A stretch of DNA of 64,000 bases from Straminergon stramineum (Eukaryota > Streptophyta > Bryopsida > Hypnales > Calliergonaceae), in assembly GCA_963920665.1 (NCBI GenBank), contig OY987273.1, positions 5,520,501 to 5,584,500 on the forward strand, read 5' to 3'. Under the pieces are notes generated by a model that worked only from the letters and a program-made list of their open reading frames with translations, did no database searches and was not told the DNA's origin. Below, in pieces: positions 46,424 to 58,963 of this stretch (the stretch's first letter is position 1; every line of letters begins with the position of its first letter). Both the position numbers and the translations under genes were made by a program.

Positions 46424-46901
46424 ACACTAGTTTTCTTATTCCTTGGTTTTATCCAAAGAGGGTCCGCCTTTGATCTTGTAGAAGAGTAGGGACTCACCAC
46501 TCATATTCCTTACACTCTCTTTTCTACTCTAACTACACAAAACACACTTAGACCAAATGTTGTACTCGATCAAACTAGGAAACACTCTCACAACTTCTAG
46601 GATGGCCAATCCGGAAGGCAGGTCACTTAGAGCCTTAACAAGTCCTTTCCACTACGATGACAGATTAATAGAAACCGGAACTGATGGGGGATTGTTAGTC
46701 GTTCACTAGACTGATCCTAAGGTTTGGTAGACTTTCTAAAGAGTAGGATGGGGATTTTTCTGTTGGCGGTTGCTTATCTCCGCACGGAACCCTCCTTGGT
46801 ATTCCAAACTTGCACCCACACCACTCCTTGCCTGATTTCCATTCCAGTGTTTTAAAAGCACCATGCGCAAGACCGTATTCACAAGCCTAATTTACATCAC
46901 A
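46424..46901 (-). repeat. 5' LTR remnant of copy 2
   Basis: Aligns with 38447-38919: same order of tagggactcaccactcatatt, aacactctcacaactt and the block gcggttgcttatctc. It stops at cacactag, after which the leader begins, so the terminal portion of this LTR is missing. Confidence 0.6.
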
Positions 46902-47463
46902 AATGTTTCTTCCAAATAAGGCCTTATTCTTTAAATTGAGACAAGCTGCTGTCTCATTTTAATTCACTTCTATATTTAGAAAACAAAAGAGTTCATTAAA
47001 TTGAGACAATTCAATAAATTGAGACTTAAAAATGTCGAAGTACATATTTAATTAATTTACTATCACTATAAATAGCAAGAAGAAGCCGCATTCATCTTTT
47101 GAACATTTTTATTTCATTAAAAATATACACTTTAAATCATGCAAGATATTATCAATTGAGACATTTCTTGAAATTGAGAGGTGCATCTACAAAAGGACTA
47201 ATCTTTAGGTTGTTGATACCAAACTTTAACATCTAAAACATCTTCATTACAAAAAATTCAAATGAATACAGTTAATGCAGAACATTCGAGAAAAATAAGA
47301 AAATAAAATATACTATTAAGCAAAATCAATAATTGTAATACAATCAAACTACTCTCATAAAATGGACAAAATATACTTATGCGAACATCTCAAAACATGT
47401 AAATGCAAAGTCCATGTCACTTCACATCCTACAACAAAAACTACATATATACCTACACGCTAT
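46902..47463. other. Non-coding AT-rich stretch
   Basis: Contains three repeats of the word aattgagaca / aattgagactt (46935-47030 and near 47155). Otherwise empty up to the 3' end of the DUF7869-like gene. Confidence 0.45.
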
Positions 47464-49956
47464 TCATCCTTCCGCCATAGACTCATCGTTGTTTGAATTA
47501 GCTGTGAAGGCTTCCACTGATGCTTTGATGATGTCAATTTGTGGCTTTGGAATTGCCACCCTTGGATCTAAAGTCCCCTCTTGCATACATGGCTTCCAAG
47601 TGGTCATGATACAATTTGTGCTCAACCATGTTGGGGTTATTGCTCGATCGTCACGCCACACATTCCCTTTTTTTGTGTCCCATCCATCATATGTTTCCAT
47701 GTTAATGTGTCGATCTAAAGTTGGCATCCAATATTGGATTTGGATCATATTCATATGCCTTGGATCCAGATTCGGATTCGTAATGGCTCTAGCAAGCTGT
47801 AATGGCTTGGAGTCACCATTAGCAAGCCGCACCATGACAAAATAACCTGCAAACATATCACGATTAACACGGAAAGAAGCATGGGGACGATCATGCCTTC
47901 ATCCAATAGAAGGTGCATCCTCTGCATCCCCTTCAGGTAGTGTACCATTCGTCTCCCTGCGATCTGCCTCATCATGGATGATCCTCGAAGCCGACTAGAA
48001 TCCATGTAGTAATGTCTCACGCGTCTCTAGAGGTGCATCAAGAGCTGTTCGAACACCTTTCCAATACTCATTTATAGGGCCATTCTTCCTCCTGAATTCT
48101 CCAGATTGGTCATCGTTTGCCATTCCGCTCCAGTGTGCAATGAAACCGTTCAAACCTCTCTTGATCTCATCGAGAGAACGCATCTTCTCGGGAAGTAGAA
48201 GTGGTGGATCACCGCTTGGAAGTATTGGACGTCTGTCTTCAGTCTCAGACCACAAGCAAATTCCTTTGCTGTACTCTAGCAACCATTTCTTGTCCATACA
48301 CAGATTTTTATACTCCATCAAAGGCCATCCACTGGAATCCATGTAAAACTTGAACTGCTGGGACCTAGAATGACCTTCCAAAAAATCTCCTCCTGTGCCC
48401 AAGTACCCATCTACGTATCGCTTGAAATCAGGAACTTCCTCGATGAGATGAGGAATGACGAGGTGTGTTTCGCAATCCATGAAGGATTTCATGAGTTTCA
48501 AAAGTGTTGGATAGTTGTTTGTCTTCAATTTAGTGGTCCATTGACCAAAAAGAGTGTCAATGTCTTCATAAGTGTACCCAACAATGAGGAAATTGATGTA
48601 TACTTCGTGGAAAATCCCTTTGTATACAAGTAGGGAACAAAAAGCAAAAACCCATCTATTCTTATTGTCCCCTGATGCATTATCCAACTGCAAAGTCAAT
48701 ATTAGTGGTAAAGGTTGAGTTGGAATTGATTCTTCCAGAGGAGGAAGGAGAGAGTCCAAGCAAATATCTGCCTCTTCTAGAACCGCCTTGGTTAATGTGG
48801 ATTGCGTCTCCTTTTCAGAGAATAACTTGTGCGATGAATTCTTTGGTGGTTCTTCAACATCACGCAACAACTTTGCGATGGACCCAATGGTATGATTTGA
48901 GTTTTTTGGAAAAATGTCTAAACTGTAGTGTGCATATCGAACATCCCCATACCCATGAGCAATCATACTCGTAACTGCAACGGGCATTTTCATGTAAGAA
49001 TCCGTTGCTTTGGTCTTGTGAGAGAAGTGTGGAGAAGCAGTCTTGGAGTAATTCATTTTATCATGGATAATGGGTAGCATCTTCTTAGGATATGTTTCAA
49101 AGATATGCCGATTTGCATAGTATAGTTCTCTATGGGCCCTTTGGCCCACAAGGTGGGTATCCAAAGCAACGGTCCACCTCTCTTGTGCGTACGAAAGGGG
49201 AGTGCATGCGCTCCTCAATTGCTTGTATTTATCACACAAGCCACATCGAGCGAAACTATCTCCACATGCTTTTGGAGTAAATTCTAGGAAAGAAGCACGT
49301 CGAATGTTGCTCAAGCCACTTGAAGAAATTGGTTGCAAATTTAAAGTTGCATTGGCGTCATTGATTTTTGGTAATTGATCACTCCAACAAAATGCAGACA
49401 GCAAAACCATTGTAGGGACTTTCTCCCCTGATTCGAGTGTCCTTGTTTTGTGTGGCATTTTGTCAACTTCAGGAACCACTAGTGTTTGAAGTGTCGTAGT
49501 AGCTTGTATAGTATGTTTCTTTGGTTTTTTGGACCCCAAATTCCCATGCGCCTCTGCTTGCTTCCCATCCTTGGCCATCTCTTTGTACCTATAAAAGGTA
49601 GCTTTCGAAATCCCATGAATGGTCCACCATGCAATGGGACACACTTCCCTCCCTTTCAAAGTAATCCATTCCTTGCTAGCAGGATCTTTGTGGATCTGCC
49701 TATGCACTTCAAGAAGACACTTCTTCCGAGCATATATCCCATCGTTTACATGGAGTTGAGAATGAATGGCTTGAATTTGCCCACGTGAAAAAGGCTGCAA
49801 ACAATTGTTTCAACATCAAGTTTTGGTAGAGACTTCAGTGATTGCTTGAGGAACCAGGAGGGTCTCTTTTGGGGGATAACTAAGCTCCATTCTCTCTCGA
49901 AAGCTTTCATGGGATCAAACCCCTTTACGAATTCTTCTATTAGTAGCATTCATGGC
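47464..49956 (-). pseudogene. DUF7869-like transposase-type protein, nearly intact core
   Basis: The minus frame is open for 601 codons (49800-47995). In-frame continuation upstream to about 49956 and downstream to 47464 is broken by a few stops (TGA near 49910 and 49820, TAG 48000, TGA 47930). Motifs in order: ISKATFYRYKEM (helix-turn-helix-like, about codon 65), a Cys pair CGLCDKYKQLR, LDTHLVGQRAHRELYY, HDKMNYSKT, LTLQLDNASGDNKNRWVFAF (about codon 375), FLIVGYTYEDIDTLFGQW, and at the C-terminus IQYWMPTLDR and TYDGWDTKKG. The D ... DN-x5-NKN ... VGxTxEDID spacing is that of the RNase H-like DUF7869 family, often regarded as transposon-derived. The usual His in VGHTHEDID is Tyr here. It probably acted as a nuclear DNA transposase or a relative of one. 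It is divergent from the ParB-like gene at 61546. Confidence 0.65.
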
Positions 49957-50040
49957 CGTGTTGTAAATATGCATCTGATCATGGTCATACAAACTGACAC
50001 TAAAGAGAAAAACTGGCTTGATGTGCCAAGAGTGAATTGA

Positions 50041-50331
50041 CTACATCCACCTGGTTGGGACTTCTGCCTCGCACAAGGACTGCGCAATTTGAACAGAAAC
50101 TCGATCATCACCAAGAGGCTTCCCGTTATTGTCTACCACAACATCTAGATCGACACTTTGTAAGACTGCATTTGCGACATCATCCCCTGCTTCATTAAAG
50201 AGAGTCATCGGTTTAAAGTTCCACTTCGCACATGGAATCCCGTCACATGTGTAGACATCAAATTGTAACGTAGGCACCGGGTTTGCAAAATCTTTAGGTC
50301 CATGAATATCCATTCTACGGGCTAGAGCCAA
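50041..50331 (-). CDS. Probable first exon upstream of the DUF7869-like gene
   Basis: An open 96-codon frame (MALARRMDIHGPKDFANPVP ... LDVVVDNNGKPLGDDRVSVQ) ends at TAG 50041. It lies on the same strand, about 85 bp upstream of the DUF7869-like frame, with normal protein composition and clear acidic and hydrophobic alternation. It may be the first exon of that gene. I do not recognise the domain. The region immediately upstream (50341 onward) begins the AT-rich DNA with palindromic 19-mers. Confidence 0.4.
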   Translation of the reverse strand: MALARRMDIHGPKDFANPVPTLQFDVYTCDGIPCAKWNFKPMTLFNEAGDDVANAVLQSVDLDVVVDNNGKPLGDDRVSVQIAQSLCEAEVPTRWM

Positions 50332-50562
50332 TTAGTGAGTGAGAACAATTATCTCAGATACGATAACAACACATGATCATCTGTATGTGTCACACTCAAT
50401 TTCAAATAGAAGACTATATGAAATATAGATTATACACAATCTATTTTGAATATATTACAAAGAGAATTCCTATCCTCAAACCAATGTGAACTCTTAATCA
50501 ATTGGAATTGTAGATAACACAAATCAAATTGGCTGACAAAATAATCACAAAATACATATGTC

Positions 50563-51702
50563 TATCCTCATACAAAGGATAGAGTAAAGAATTGTCTTTA
50601 ACTCAAAATTTGTAACTACAAAAGGTTTCCTCGTGAATAATTTCTAAAAGTATTTTTCATATGAAGTGATAAATTCAGAAAGACTTCAAGCCACAACATA
50701 GAAAATCATTGGTCCAATAATGTAAGGGACATTTTGACTCTTCCTAAGTGACATAGAGTATGGCTCTTCATTAATTATCAAGAGCTTAGTCATATACGAC
50801 TTAGAATGTGATTGTCGAATTTAGAAATGCGTATCGTCGACTCAATGATAATCATGTGTGAATCCAAAAATATAAACCTTCCAACATTATCATATGAAGG
50901 GCTTATCGTCAATTACAATATATAGAAGATATGAATTGTGAATATATAAATCTCACATTCATGAGAAAATAGATAATAAGACTAATGTATTCCTAAATAA
51001 AATAAATATCATCGAATTGAGGATAATAAAACCTCTAAATAGACATAAAGGCTATCATCAAATCTAAGATAATGTGTTAGAGACATTCCAAGGAATACCA
51101 ACAGAACATAGTCGAATAATGTACAGATGTATATTATCATTTATAAACTCAATTTATAAAACAAATGAAAATGAAAGGATTATGCACGAAGTAAAAATGA
51201 GTACCACTGAGTTGACAATATCCTCCCGAGAATACAAACATATTAAACTTTCTTAGTTATAATCTAACTTGGAGTATAATAAATTCTTATCGATAATAGA
51301 GATTATTCTTGAAAATGTGACTTATCCTCGAGTCGATGATATGACCATTAGACAAATACTTTTCTAAAATATTTTACAATTTATAAACTAGGGATCCAAA
51401 TTATGAGATTTAAATATCGTCGAGTCGACGATAAAACGTCTTGAAATATAAACCTTACACCATTAGACTTTAAGATGGATATCGTCCATTACACTATAAA
51501 ATCTATATCATTCGTAGGAATATAAAACTAAGACCTATCCTTGTGTCGACGATAAGACCCACATATTACTAAATTACATGGATATCATCGACTCGAGGAT
51601 ATAATGGATGAGTCTCAGGAATTCAAACCAATCTATCTTCTCTTGGAGTCCACGATTCTCAAATATATATTGACTTCAATTGATATCGTCGACTTGAGGA
51701 TA
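50563..51702. repeat. Cluster 1 of the 19-bp near-palindrome TATCRTCGASTCGASGATA
   Basis: Copies, each exactly 19 bp, start at 50563 (degenerate), 50832, 51007, 51053, 51323, 51415, 51480 (degenerate), 51536, 51583 and 51684. A shortened one is at 50904. The copy at 51415 is a perfect palindrome around a central G (9-bp arms TATCGTCGA). Spacing is irregular (46-270 bp) and the DNA between is unrelated AT-rich sequence. They lie directly upstream of the DUF7869-like gene, where binding sites for a regulator, transposase or ParB-like protein would be expected. Confidence 0.85.
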
Positions 51703-53089
51703 TACTCTATATTGATATAATATTGGATCCTTCGTAATTTTCGGCGAAAAGTTCGGGAGACATATACCTCACCATCTTGATGATGCACAACACCAACACT
51801 CTCATCAGACACAATAGCAATCAAATTTCTATGTTTCACTCTTTTGCTAATGAAACTACTAATCGAAAATCAATGGGATGTCAAGTACAACAATAAGAGG
51901 AAGTAGTGTGTATTATACAAATGAGAAGTCAAAGCACAATACTACTTACCAGCAACTGCAGTCAATGTACACACTCGTCTTCTTAAAGTCCCCACTATCT
52001 GAACAAGCCTCTTGGAAACAAAGGTGGATTGGAAATGTGGAAAACAAAATGATGAAGCCTTTTATAGGTTAGAAATGAGCAACTAGAAAATGAGAACAAT
52101 CATATGGCGCGGCTGTGCAAGCAAAACATAGTTGCGATGTGAAAGTTGCAAGGGGGAGAGCTTGAGCTTTTGCCAATCAAGGGGCGGGGAAGAATTGGCG
52201 TAGGAATTCAAATTCTTTGGAAATACATGGCATCTAACAATGTTCATGGTCCACGTTTTGTGGTAGCACTTAAATGCCTATTTATGTGCCGCTTTTAGTC
52301 AGCTTTGCGGCATAAAGATGCGGCTGAAGAACAAAAGCAGCCTCAAAAGGGTTTCTCTAATACCAGCCCAAAAAAGGCTTCACTAAAACCAACCAAAAAA
52401 GGCTTTACTAATACCAACAAAAAAAAGGCTTCGCTAATACTAACCAAAAAAAGTCTTTGCTAATATCAACCAAAAAAAGGTTTTACTAATACCAACCAAA
52501 AAAACTTGTTCGTTTATAGTGTATTTGCTATTCATGTCATTGTCTTAATTTTTGTTCATGTGACTGTCATTACTAGGGGATTCCTAATAATTGCTTCTTT
52601 GCTTATACTTTGTCCAGTGTCCAAGTTTCTTAAAAAATCCTTCCTTCGACGGTTTGGGATCCTACTTATGTGCAATGTAGGATTCACGCCTTAGGGTTTA
52701 GGGTTTAGGATTATGAACAATTCCAGATTTCTAGAAAAAAAATTTGAAATCTCCTAAGTTTCTTAGGAGATGCAATTTATGTGAAGTTCATCACTTGATT
52801 GTACAAAAGTATTCTTTAACCCCTAAAGTCCCAATGTACTTACGGGGGACAACATGGATTTCAGGTACATTCCTATGAGCTCATTTGTTAGTGATTTTTT
52901 AAAAACTTTCTCGTAAGATATAAAAACTTATTAGCTTTGGGGGAATATAATTTGTATTTCAATCAGTGTTCGGGAGCAGAAGATATGCCACAATAACCTA
53001 AAAATAAGGAGAGCAGGAAATGTGGCAACGTAAAACTCTAATTTTTTTCGGTTTACCTTGTAAAACTAACTAGGAACTAGAGATAGGTA
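51703..53089. repeat. Non-coding; 26-bp tandem repeat at 52342-52507 and telomere-like run at 52690
   Basis: Six degenerate units of aaaaaaggcttyactaataccaacc run from 52342 to 52507, preceded by a small inverted repeat (ccgcttttagtcagctttgcgg, split as ccgct/agcgg words). The sequence 52690-52711 is TTAGGGTTTAGGGTTTAGGATT, written as three TTTAGGG-type units. A TTAACCCCTAAA word occurs at 52816. No gene is seen. Confidence 0.55.
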
Positions 53090-56060
53090 TCCGGATTTAG
53101 CTAAGGAACCATTGAGAGCTAAAATAGAGAAGGAAAATGAGATAATGGAGAGATTTACTCAATCTATTCCCAAGAGGAGAATGGGTTAGAATGGAAGTTT
53201 GACTGGATAGGGGATGGACCGGATATCGTAGAGGAACCGGATCCGGAATAGGTCATGATGAGGTGGAAGGGGGTCCAACGACTATATCAAGGCCGGCCTG
53301 CCCAATTGAACCTCTTCTGCATTTTTCGTTTTTCAGTGCTCTCCATGCTCTACGCTTGCTGTTTGCGTCTGTCACTTAGCTTTCCGTGTCAGTCTTTCTG
53401 TGAGAGTGTCTTTTGCGAGGGTTGTGGTGTTAGTGTTACAGCTTGGATTTCTGGTTGAGATTGGAGAGAGAAAGTGAGGAATGGGACATGCGGCTAGGAG
53501 AGAGTGAAGTAGAATCAGAAAGGGGTTTCGAGCATGTGTCCATGTCCATGCCGTAGCTTAGGAGGAGTAGAGGGAGACAGGCTAGTACATCCTCGGTGGA
53601 GGTGAAGCTCTGGAAGGTAATTTTGGTTATTCCCTCTACTGAACCAGCCAAGTCCCAACTCATGGAGGATTTGACTTCCATGGATTGCCTGGGGTTTGCA
53701 AAGAAACCCTGGGGCTTTAGAGAGGAAGTAATGGTGAGAGAACTCTTGGGCAAACTATCCAATGAGTTTGACAACACCATGAGAGCAATTCCGCATCTCT
53801 GGACAGAGGATGTCTAGAAAGCAGTATACAGTTCCCAGGCAGGAGGATTGGGATTGGCGAATCGGAAGGACAAGTTCGTCCAAGGGAAGTTCCAAGGTGC
53901 TATCAACCCAAAGGACGGATACGCCGTAGAGGATTGTGTTGACGAGCGGCACTGCCGACTACTGCAATTCCTAATTCCGATCCTGCATTTGGAAAAAGCC
54001 AACGAGGGTGACGATCTCCCTTGCAAATACTATCTTCGGTGCCCTGAGAGGAGACCAGAGAGTCAACTAGGCTCGGATCATTTCCGATCTAGTCACCCAG
54101 CTCATAGAAAGAGTTGGGAAGAGTAGGGCCACCCTTGTGTGTCCCTACCTCATCCATCTCTACCATTCCCATCAACTCCTGAGCCTAGGAGAGGAGAAGG
54201 TGTGGAGGGCTTAGGAGTTCTCCTGAGGTATGGGGAATCGGAAACGAATGATGAAGTCAAATCCGATTCCAAACCTGAGGAAAATAGTGAGTCAGAAGAG
54301 GAGGAACTAGAGATGTCGTTGATCAAGCGATAGAAGACGACCTCCCCCAACAAGCAAGGGATGCCACCCGCTCGTGACACCTTGGCCCCGGAAGAGAAAC
54401 CGAAGGTTGAGAAGACCGTGTTGAAGGAATTGGATCCCAAAGACCCATTCAACCCTCTCGTCAAGATCCTGTGCCACGTGAGATTGAATTGGGAAATCGA
54501 GAGGAGGATCCTGCTCGCAATCGGGAAGTTGGTGGGAGCGCCGCCAAACAGAGAGCTACCGGAGAAGGTGGCAAGCTACATTTCCGATTTGGTTGAGTCC
54601 CGGAAACAGGAGACAGAGATTTGGAGACTTCAGGAAGAAGTGGATCAAGCGAAAATGGAATTCCTTGTACTCAAGGAGAACTTTGCAGCTACTCGATGGA
54701 TGGCGAATGAATCTCAAAAGATGGTGGAGCAGGTGAAGGCCACATTCAAGGAGACTGGAATGGCCGCCGCCAAGGCGAAGCTGTTTGATGAGAAGGTGCA
54801 TGAAGAGAAGAAGCCATTTGGTTCCCGAATGGTCAGGATTCTCACAGACTTTGCCGAGCAGGTTGAAGCGGCAATGAAGGAGGCGCAGAAGGCAGCGGAT
54901 CGGATGCAGGAGAGTATCCGGATATTGTCCAAAGCAACTTGTTCTCGCGGGATTTGACTCTTAGATATTTCTCTTCCGGATTCGTTCCCAGATGTGATGG
55001 TAGGGGAGGGAAAGGATGCCACCCCTAAGTCTAAGAGATCGGAGGCTAGGGCAAATTAGGCCGGTATGCCCAAAACCACCATCGACTTGGACTCAACCCT
55101 TGGATCCACAAAAGGCGACCCAGTTCCAAATCCTCAAGAGGGGGAGGAGAATCAGAACCTGAATGAGATCTTTGAGCAGATGGAGCCGGGAGCAAATAGT
55201 GCCACCATTGGATCTCAGGTGGGCACTTAGTGTGTAAATAGTAAGAATGTTAGGAACAGATTCAGATCCTGTTCCGATCAGGTTAGGAGTAGGTAGGACT
55301 AAAAAGTCCGGCCCAAATTGCGGCGGAACTTTTGCAAGCATTTTCGCCCACTTGTACTTTTTGATTATATTTAAGTCAGTCCTTGCAAAGGGAACTAGGA
55401 GTGTTTTCTTTTTGCAAATTCTTGTACCTTTGTATGCGCTCTTATGTTGTGTGTGTCTCTTAAGCTTGGCAGGTTTTGCATGATGAGGAGTTAGGAAGGT
55501 GTAGGACTAATTTGTAACTTGATCTCTCCCCTTGGTGTACAAGTTTTTGATCCTTAGTGTACGTGAGTAGGTTGTAGAAGTGTTGGGAGTGAACTTCAAT
55601 GTCTTAATAGATCTAGAGTTTCGAGTTCTAGGTGAGATAACCGTTGTTAGGCTAGGCAGATGGGGAGGGTATCCTTTGTCGCGCTAGAACTCCTTGGTAG
55701 GGAATCTGGTTGAGTGTCGGATCTTCTGAGAGGTCTCACCACTTTAGTTGGTAAACAGAATAGCTCTAGTAATTGCTGGAACGAACGAGTACACTTGTGA
55801 CTACCTAGCTTTGCATGGGAAGGAGTTGATATCAAGGTCGTTGCAGTAAGAACGGATTGTACGGGGGATTTCTATGTGACCTGCAAACTAGATTGCTATT
55901 CGGGTTGTTTTAAGGGATCCAATCGGATCCAAGTTAGTTTAGAAGAGGAGGAGATAGGAGAGTGGACCTTCAGCCACTATAATCCACGGAAGGAGTGGTG
56001 GGCCTACCACTCACAAAATCAAGTGGCGACCCCTCTAATGGTCCAACAGAGGCAAAGTTA
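53090..56060 (+). mobile_element. Gag-only LTR retrotransposon, diverged copy 3
   Basis: The coding part (53596-55230) is clearly related to copies 1 and 2, and the downstream region ends in a block (gtggcgacccctctaatgg near 56022) corresponding to the ggcggaccctctgaggg landmark of the copy 1 LTR. Nucleotide similarity to copies 1 and 2 is low, so this is a different subfamily. LTR borders could not be placed. Confidence 0.5.
53596..55230 (+). pseudogene. Gag-like coiled-coil protein, decayed (copy 3)
   Basis: Blocks in order: LANRKDKFVQGKFQGAINPK, CRLLQFLIPILHLEKAN, then after a frameshift near 54008 ANTIFGALRGD and CPYLIHLYHSHQLL. A return to the first frame follows near 54330, with the coiled coil (SRKQETEIWRLQEEVDQAKM ...) and GSRMVRILTDFAEQVEAAM. 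After a TGA at 54955 (probably a former CGA) the same frame runs on to TAG 55228. The Trp codon lost in copy 1 (EV-W-AK) is also TAG here (53815), as is the Trp of the NWGKV block (TAG near 54068). These are independent CTGG-to-CTAG changes at the same kind of site. Function is inferred as structural gag. Confidence 0.55.
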
Positions 56061-56838
56061 AACCAGAATAGGAGTAAGGAGACATATGGACAATCCTAAA
56101 CAGATTGGCCCAGAAAGAGAGATAAGACCAAAAGTGGTGCGGTCCTGGGATTGGGTCAAATTGGACCAACTAGAGATTTAGGGAACCGGGATGGAAGTAA
56201 TCCGGTCCAGGACTATTTGGTGGTTGGTTATTTGCGGTTTTAGATCTAGTACCACAAGAAAAGGTTTAGAGGTTAATAAGGCTTACTCGCTTAATTAAAG
56301 TAAATACTTCACAGAATCTCATGGGTTCAATCTTTAGAGCCACTTAGTTATGCTCTAGAGTGATTTTTGTGAGTATAACAGGGAATTTACTTGCTCTGTG
56401 CTGCGACAAGAAGCAAACAAAATTTGTAAAAAATTGAAATTTTTTTTTTTATTATTTTATTCTTGTAGATTATATTTTTGTCTGAATGGGAAGCTTTGAT
56501 TCATCCCATCTGGATTACTGATACGATAGATATAGAGTTTCTTATTTAGCAAGCAATTGGACCGTCTTATTCAAAACAAAAAATTCTTTCACTGTGAATG
56601 CTAATATCTTTCAATGTAGCATAGTCAACATATGTTTGTATACTATTTTTGTGGAACAAAACACATTAGATTTTGATTTATATTTTTTGTGATTTGTGTT
56701 ATGCAACAAAAATAGCTATTCTCATTAGTTCTTTATGGTACTAATATGGTGAAAATTTCAGATTTTTTGAGTCTATTCACGATAACTCATTGATTTTTTC
56801 ATTTTTCTCTTAAGAATTTCACAATAATTTGAAATAAT
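56061..56838. other. Non-coding AT-rich stretch
   Basis: Nothing recognisable. A poly-T run lies at 56442-56452, and there are short background frames only. Confidence 0.5.
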
Positions 56839-57200
56839 CTCAAAGTAGAATTTCAAACCTCATTTGGGGCATAGTAGAATAATTTTTTCCAAAAAACTTG
56901 GATCTTTAAAAATTTGTGAAATGAAGCTAAGTTTCATTTAAAAAAACAGATTTGAGATTTGAAGACTCCAATAAAAAGTTATGGACACATATCAAAGAGA
57001 ATGTTTCTAATTGTCCAAAAAAATGTCTCTTCCAATCCCTCTCTAAAACTTGTCCATAACTTTGACATTTGGAGCCTCAAAACCTCAAAAAGAAATTTAG
57101 AGATTAAACTTAGCTTAATTATCCACTTTTTTTTAGTTCAAAGTTTTTTGAAAGAAGGTATTCTACTATGCTAAAATGAGGACTAAAATTCTACTTTGAG
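56839..57200. mobile_element. 362-bp foldback/MITE-like inverted repeat
   Basis: The ends CTCAAAGTAGAA and TTCTACTTTGAG are perfect inverted repeats, and imperfect pairing continues inward (cctcatttggggcatagtagaat against attctactatgctaaaatgagg; cataactttgac/gttatggaca). The interior is AT-rich with no frame. Target duplications are not evident, so the superfamily is undetermined. Confidence 0.6.
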
Positions 57201-58959
57201 CACAATTCTTGCATTTTGGCAATGAGTGGTCAAGCTCTCATCTTCAAATTATCCCATACCCTTTGAGGATTCATGATGGACAATTCATTATTAGAGGATG
57301 TTCCCACATTGATTTTGAAGAAAGGTTCATTTAGAAACAATGCTAATGAAGTTGATGGGGACCTCAACTGTGACTTGCTATGACTAAACCTTATAGCATG
57401 TCAAGATGTTTTGAAGTCCCCACAGTAGAAGCTATGTTTCTAAATTATAGGGGAATGCCTCGGCTGAGTGTTGCTATGACAAACCTTGTAGCATCATAAG
57501 ATGTTTTGAAGCACATCCTAGCATCATACCTTTCTACATTTGGATGACATGCATGTCAATGTTTTCAAATACCTACACACGTGCTCCTATAAAATATTAA
57601 TTCATGCAAACCATAGAACATGTGAGAACGTTCAAAAACATTTATTGCTGAAATTACTCTTGTAATGAATGTTTGAAAAGTTTTTTCATCAACATGTTTT
57701 ATTTCTGATTCTAGGATGGGGAGGAAGCCTAGGTCTTGGATGAAGAAGAATAAAGTAGAAAGGTGGAAGGATGTTTGGATTGAAGATCACAACAAATATG
57801 AATGTTTGTTTTGCAAATGTATCATACCCAACTTTTAATGGTACATATATGCCTTTCAGGACCTCTTACAAATTAAATATTTATCATGTTTTAGTGAAAA
57901 AAAACTTTTTAATAGTAACCCTTGAAAATTGCCTATAATATTTTTTGAAATAGTCAAGGGTATTGTATTGCCTATACAATGTCAAGCCTAAAATTTTATA
58001 TCAACCATGAATAGTTGATTGGACAATTAGGAATAAATAGAAATATTCATTTGGCATTGGAAATTTTGTGCCTAAACACGATATGGTATTTCAAAGTTTA
58101 TCTCTAAATCACACAACTAACACTCAAACCCTGCAATTGACACTTGAATTGTGTACACCGCTTAGTTGGGTGAGTAATGACTAGAGGCCATGAATTTTGT
58201 AACAATGGCCTTTCTCCAGGTACACCTAACTTGTTCTCCAAGGTTGTATCTCACTACCCAATAATACGGATTGACTCCATGGTATATGAACAACTTATTT
58301 TTGAACCACCCTACACTTCCCAATTTATCATGTTCAATATTTTTTTTCACTTGGTGTTTTGACATTTGAAAAATGCACTTATCTACAATATGTATGATAG
58401 GAAATTTTTTTGCCTTCAATATAGTCTCTGATTGTGGACCTATAGCCTACTATATTCTCCTTTCATCAAAAATATGGTGAAGTAGATGGTGAATGTCTCC
58501 AAACCCTCAAGCGTTAAGAGGTGAAGGGCCTTAAACTTTATAGATGACTTAAGAAAATAATGTTGCAATCTTTTTTTAGCTAGTACTAGCCAATTTTTCG
58601 TTCAATGTAGAACAAAAGAAAAATTTGAAATACTCTAAAGATTCTTTGTCAAAAAGCATAAATCATACAAAATGCGTTGAGTTCCAATGAGCACTTCCAT
58701 TTTCTTACAAATTCATTATGTAATGCATTTTCAAAATTTCCATGGTCAATAGTATGTCTTATAAGGAATAGAAAATTAACCCCTAAATGTTGCAATGGAT
58801 GTTTATTGTCCAGTAAATGACAAGGAATTTTCCCTTGTAGGTCACAATTGCAACTATTCATCCTCAGAATTAGGGGTGGAAAGGAAAGTTCTAAAGTGGA
58901 TGATATTACATAATTTGAAAATGGTTGATTTTCATGGTCACCAACCCAACATTCAAAGG
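57201..58959. other. Non-coding stretch, nothing firm
   Basis: Short frames only. A direct repetition of agcatgtcaagatgttttgaag / agcatcataagatgttttgaag occurs near 57398 and 57490. The word TTAACCCCTAAATG occurs at 58776 without a visible partner. Confidence 0.45.
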
Positions 58960-58963
58960 TTAA

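Larger units (their letters stand above)
37981..46901 (-). mobile_element. Gag-only LTR retrotransposon, copy 2, split by a solo LTR
   Basis: On the minus strand the order is a 5' LTR remnant (46901-46424), leader (about 46423-46000), long gag-like frame (45992-39319), 3' untranslated region and 3' LTR (38919-37981). The two LTRs are alignable from TGTGAYGTA to the ggcggaccctct block, which proves LTR organisation. The 5' LTR lacks the last part. The 3' LTR carries an internal duplication (about 38024-38220 versus 38255-38445). No pol genes are visible. A 4689-bp element (39767-44455) interrupts it. No clear 5-bp duplication flanks the whole element. Confidence 0.65.

Noticed and set aside
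50563..51702. Palindromic 19-mers as a CRISPR array
   Set aside because: Spacing varies from 46 to 270 bp and units are degenerate, unlike CRISPR repeats.
53436..53780. 114-codon minus frame
   Set aside because: It is antisense to the N-terminus of gag-like copy 3 and Ser/Leu-rich.
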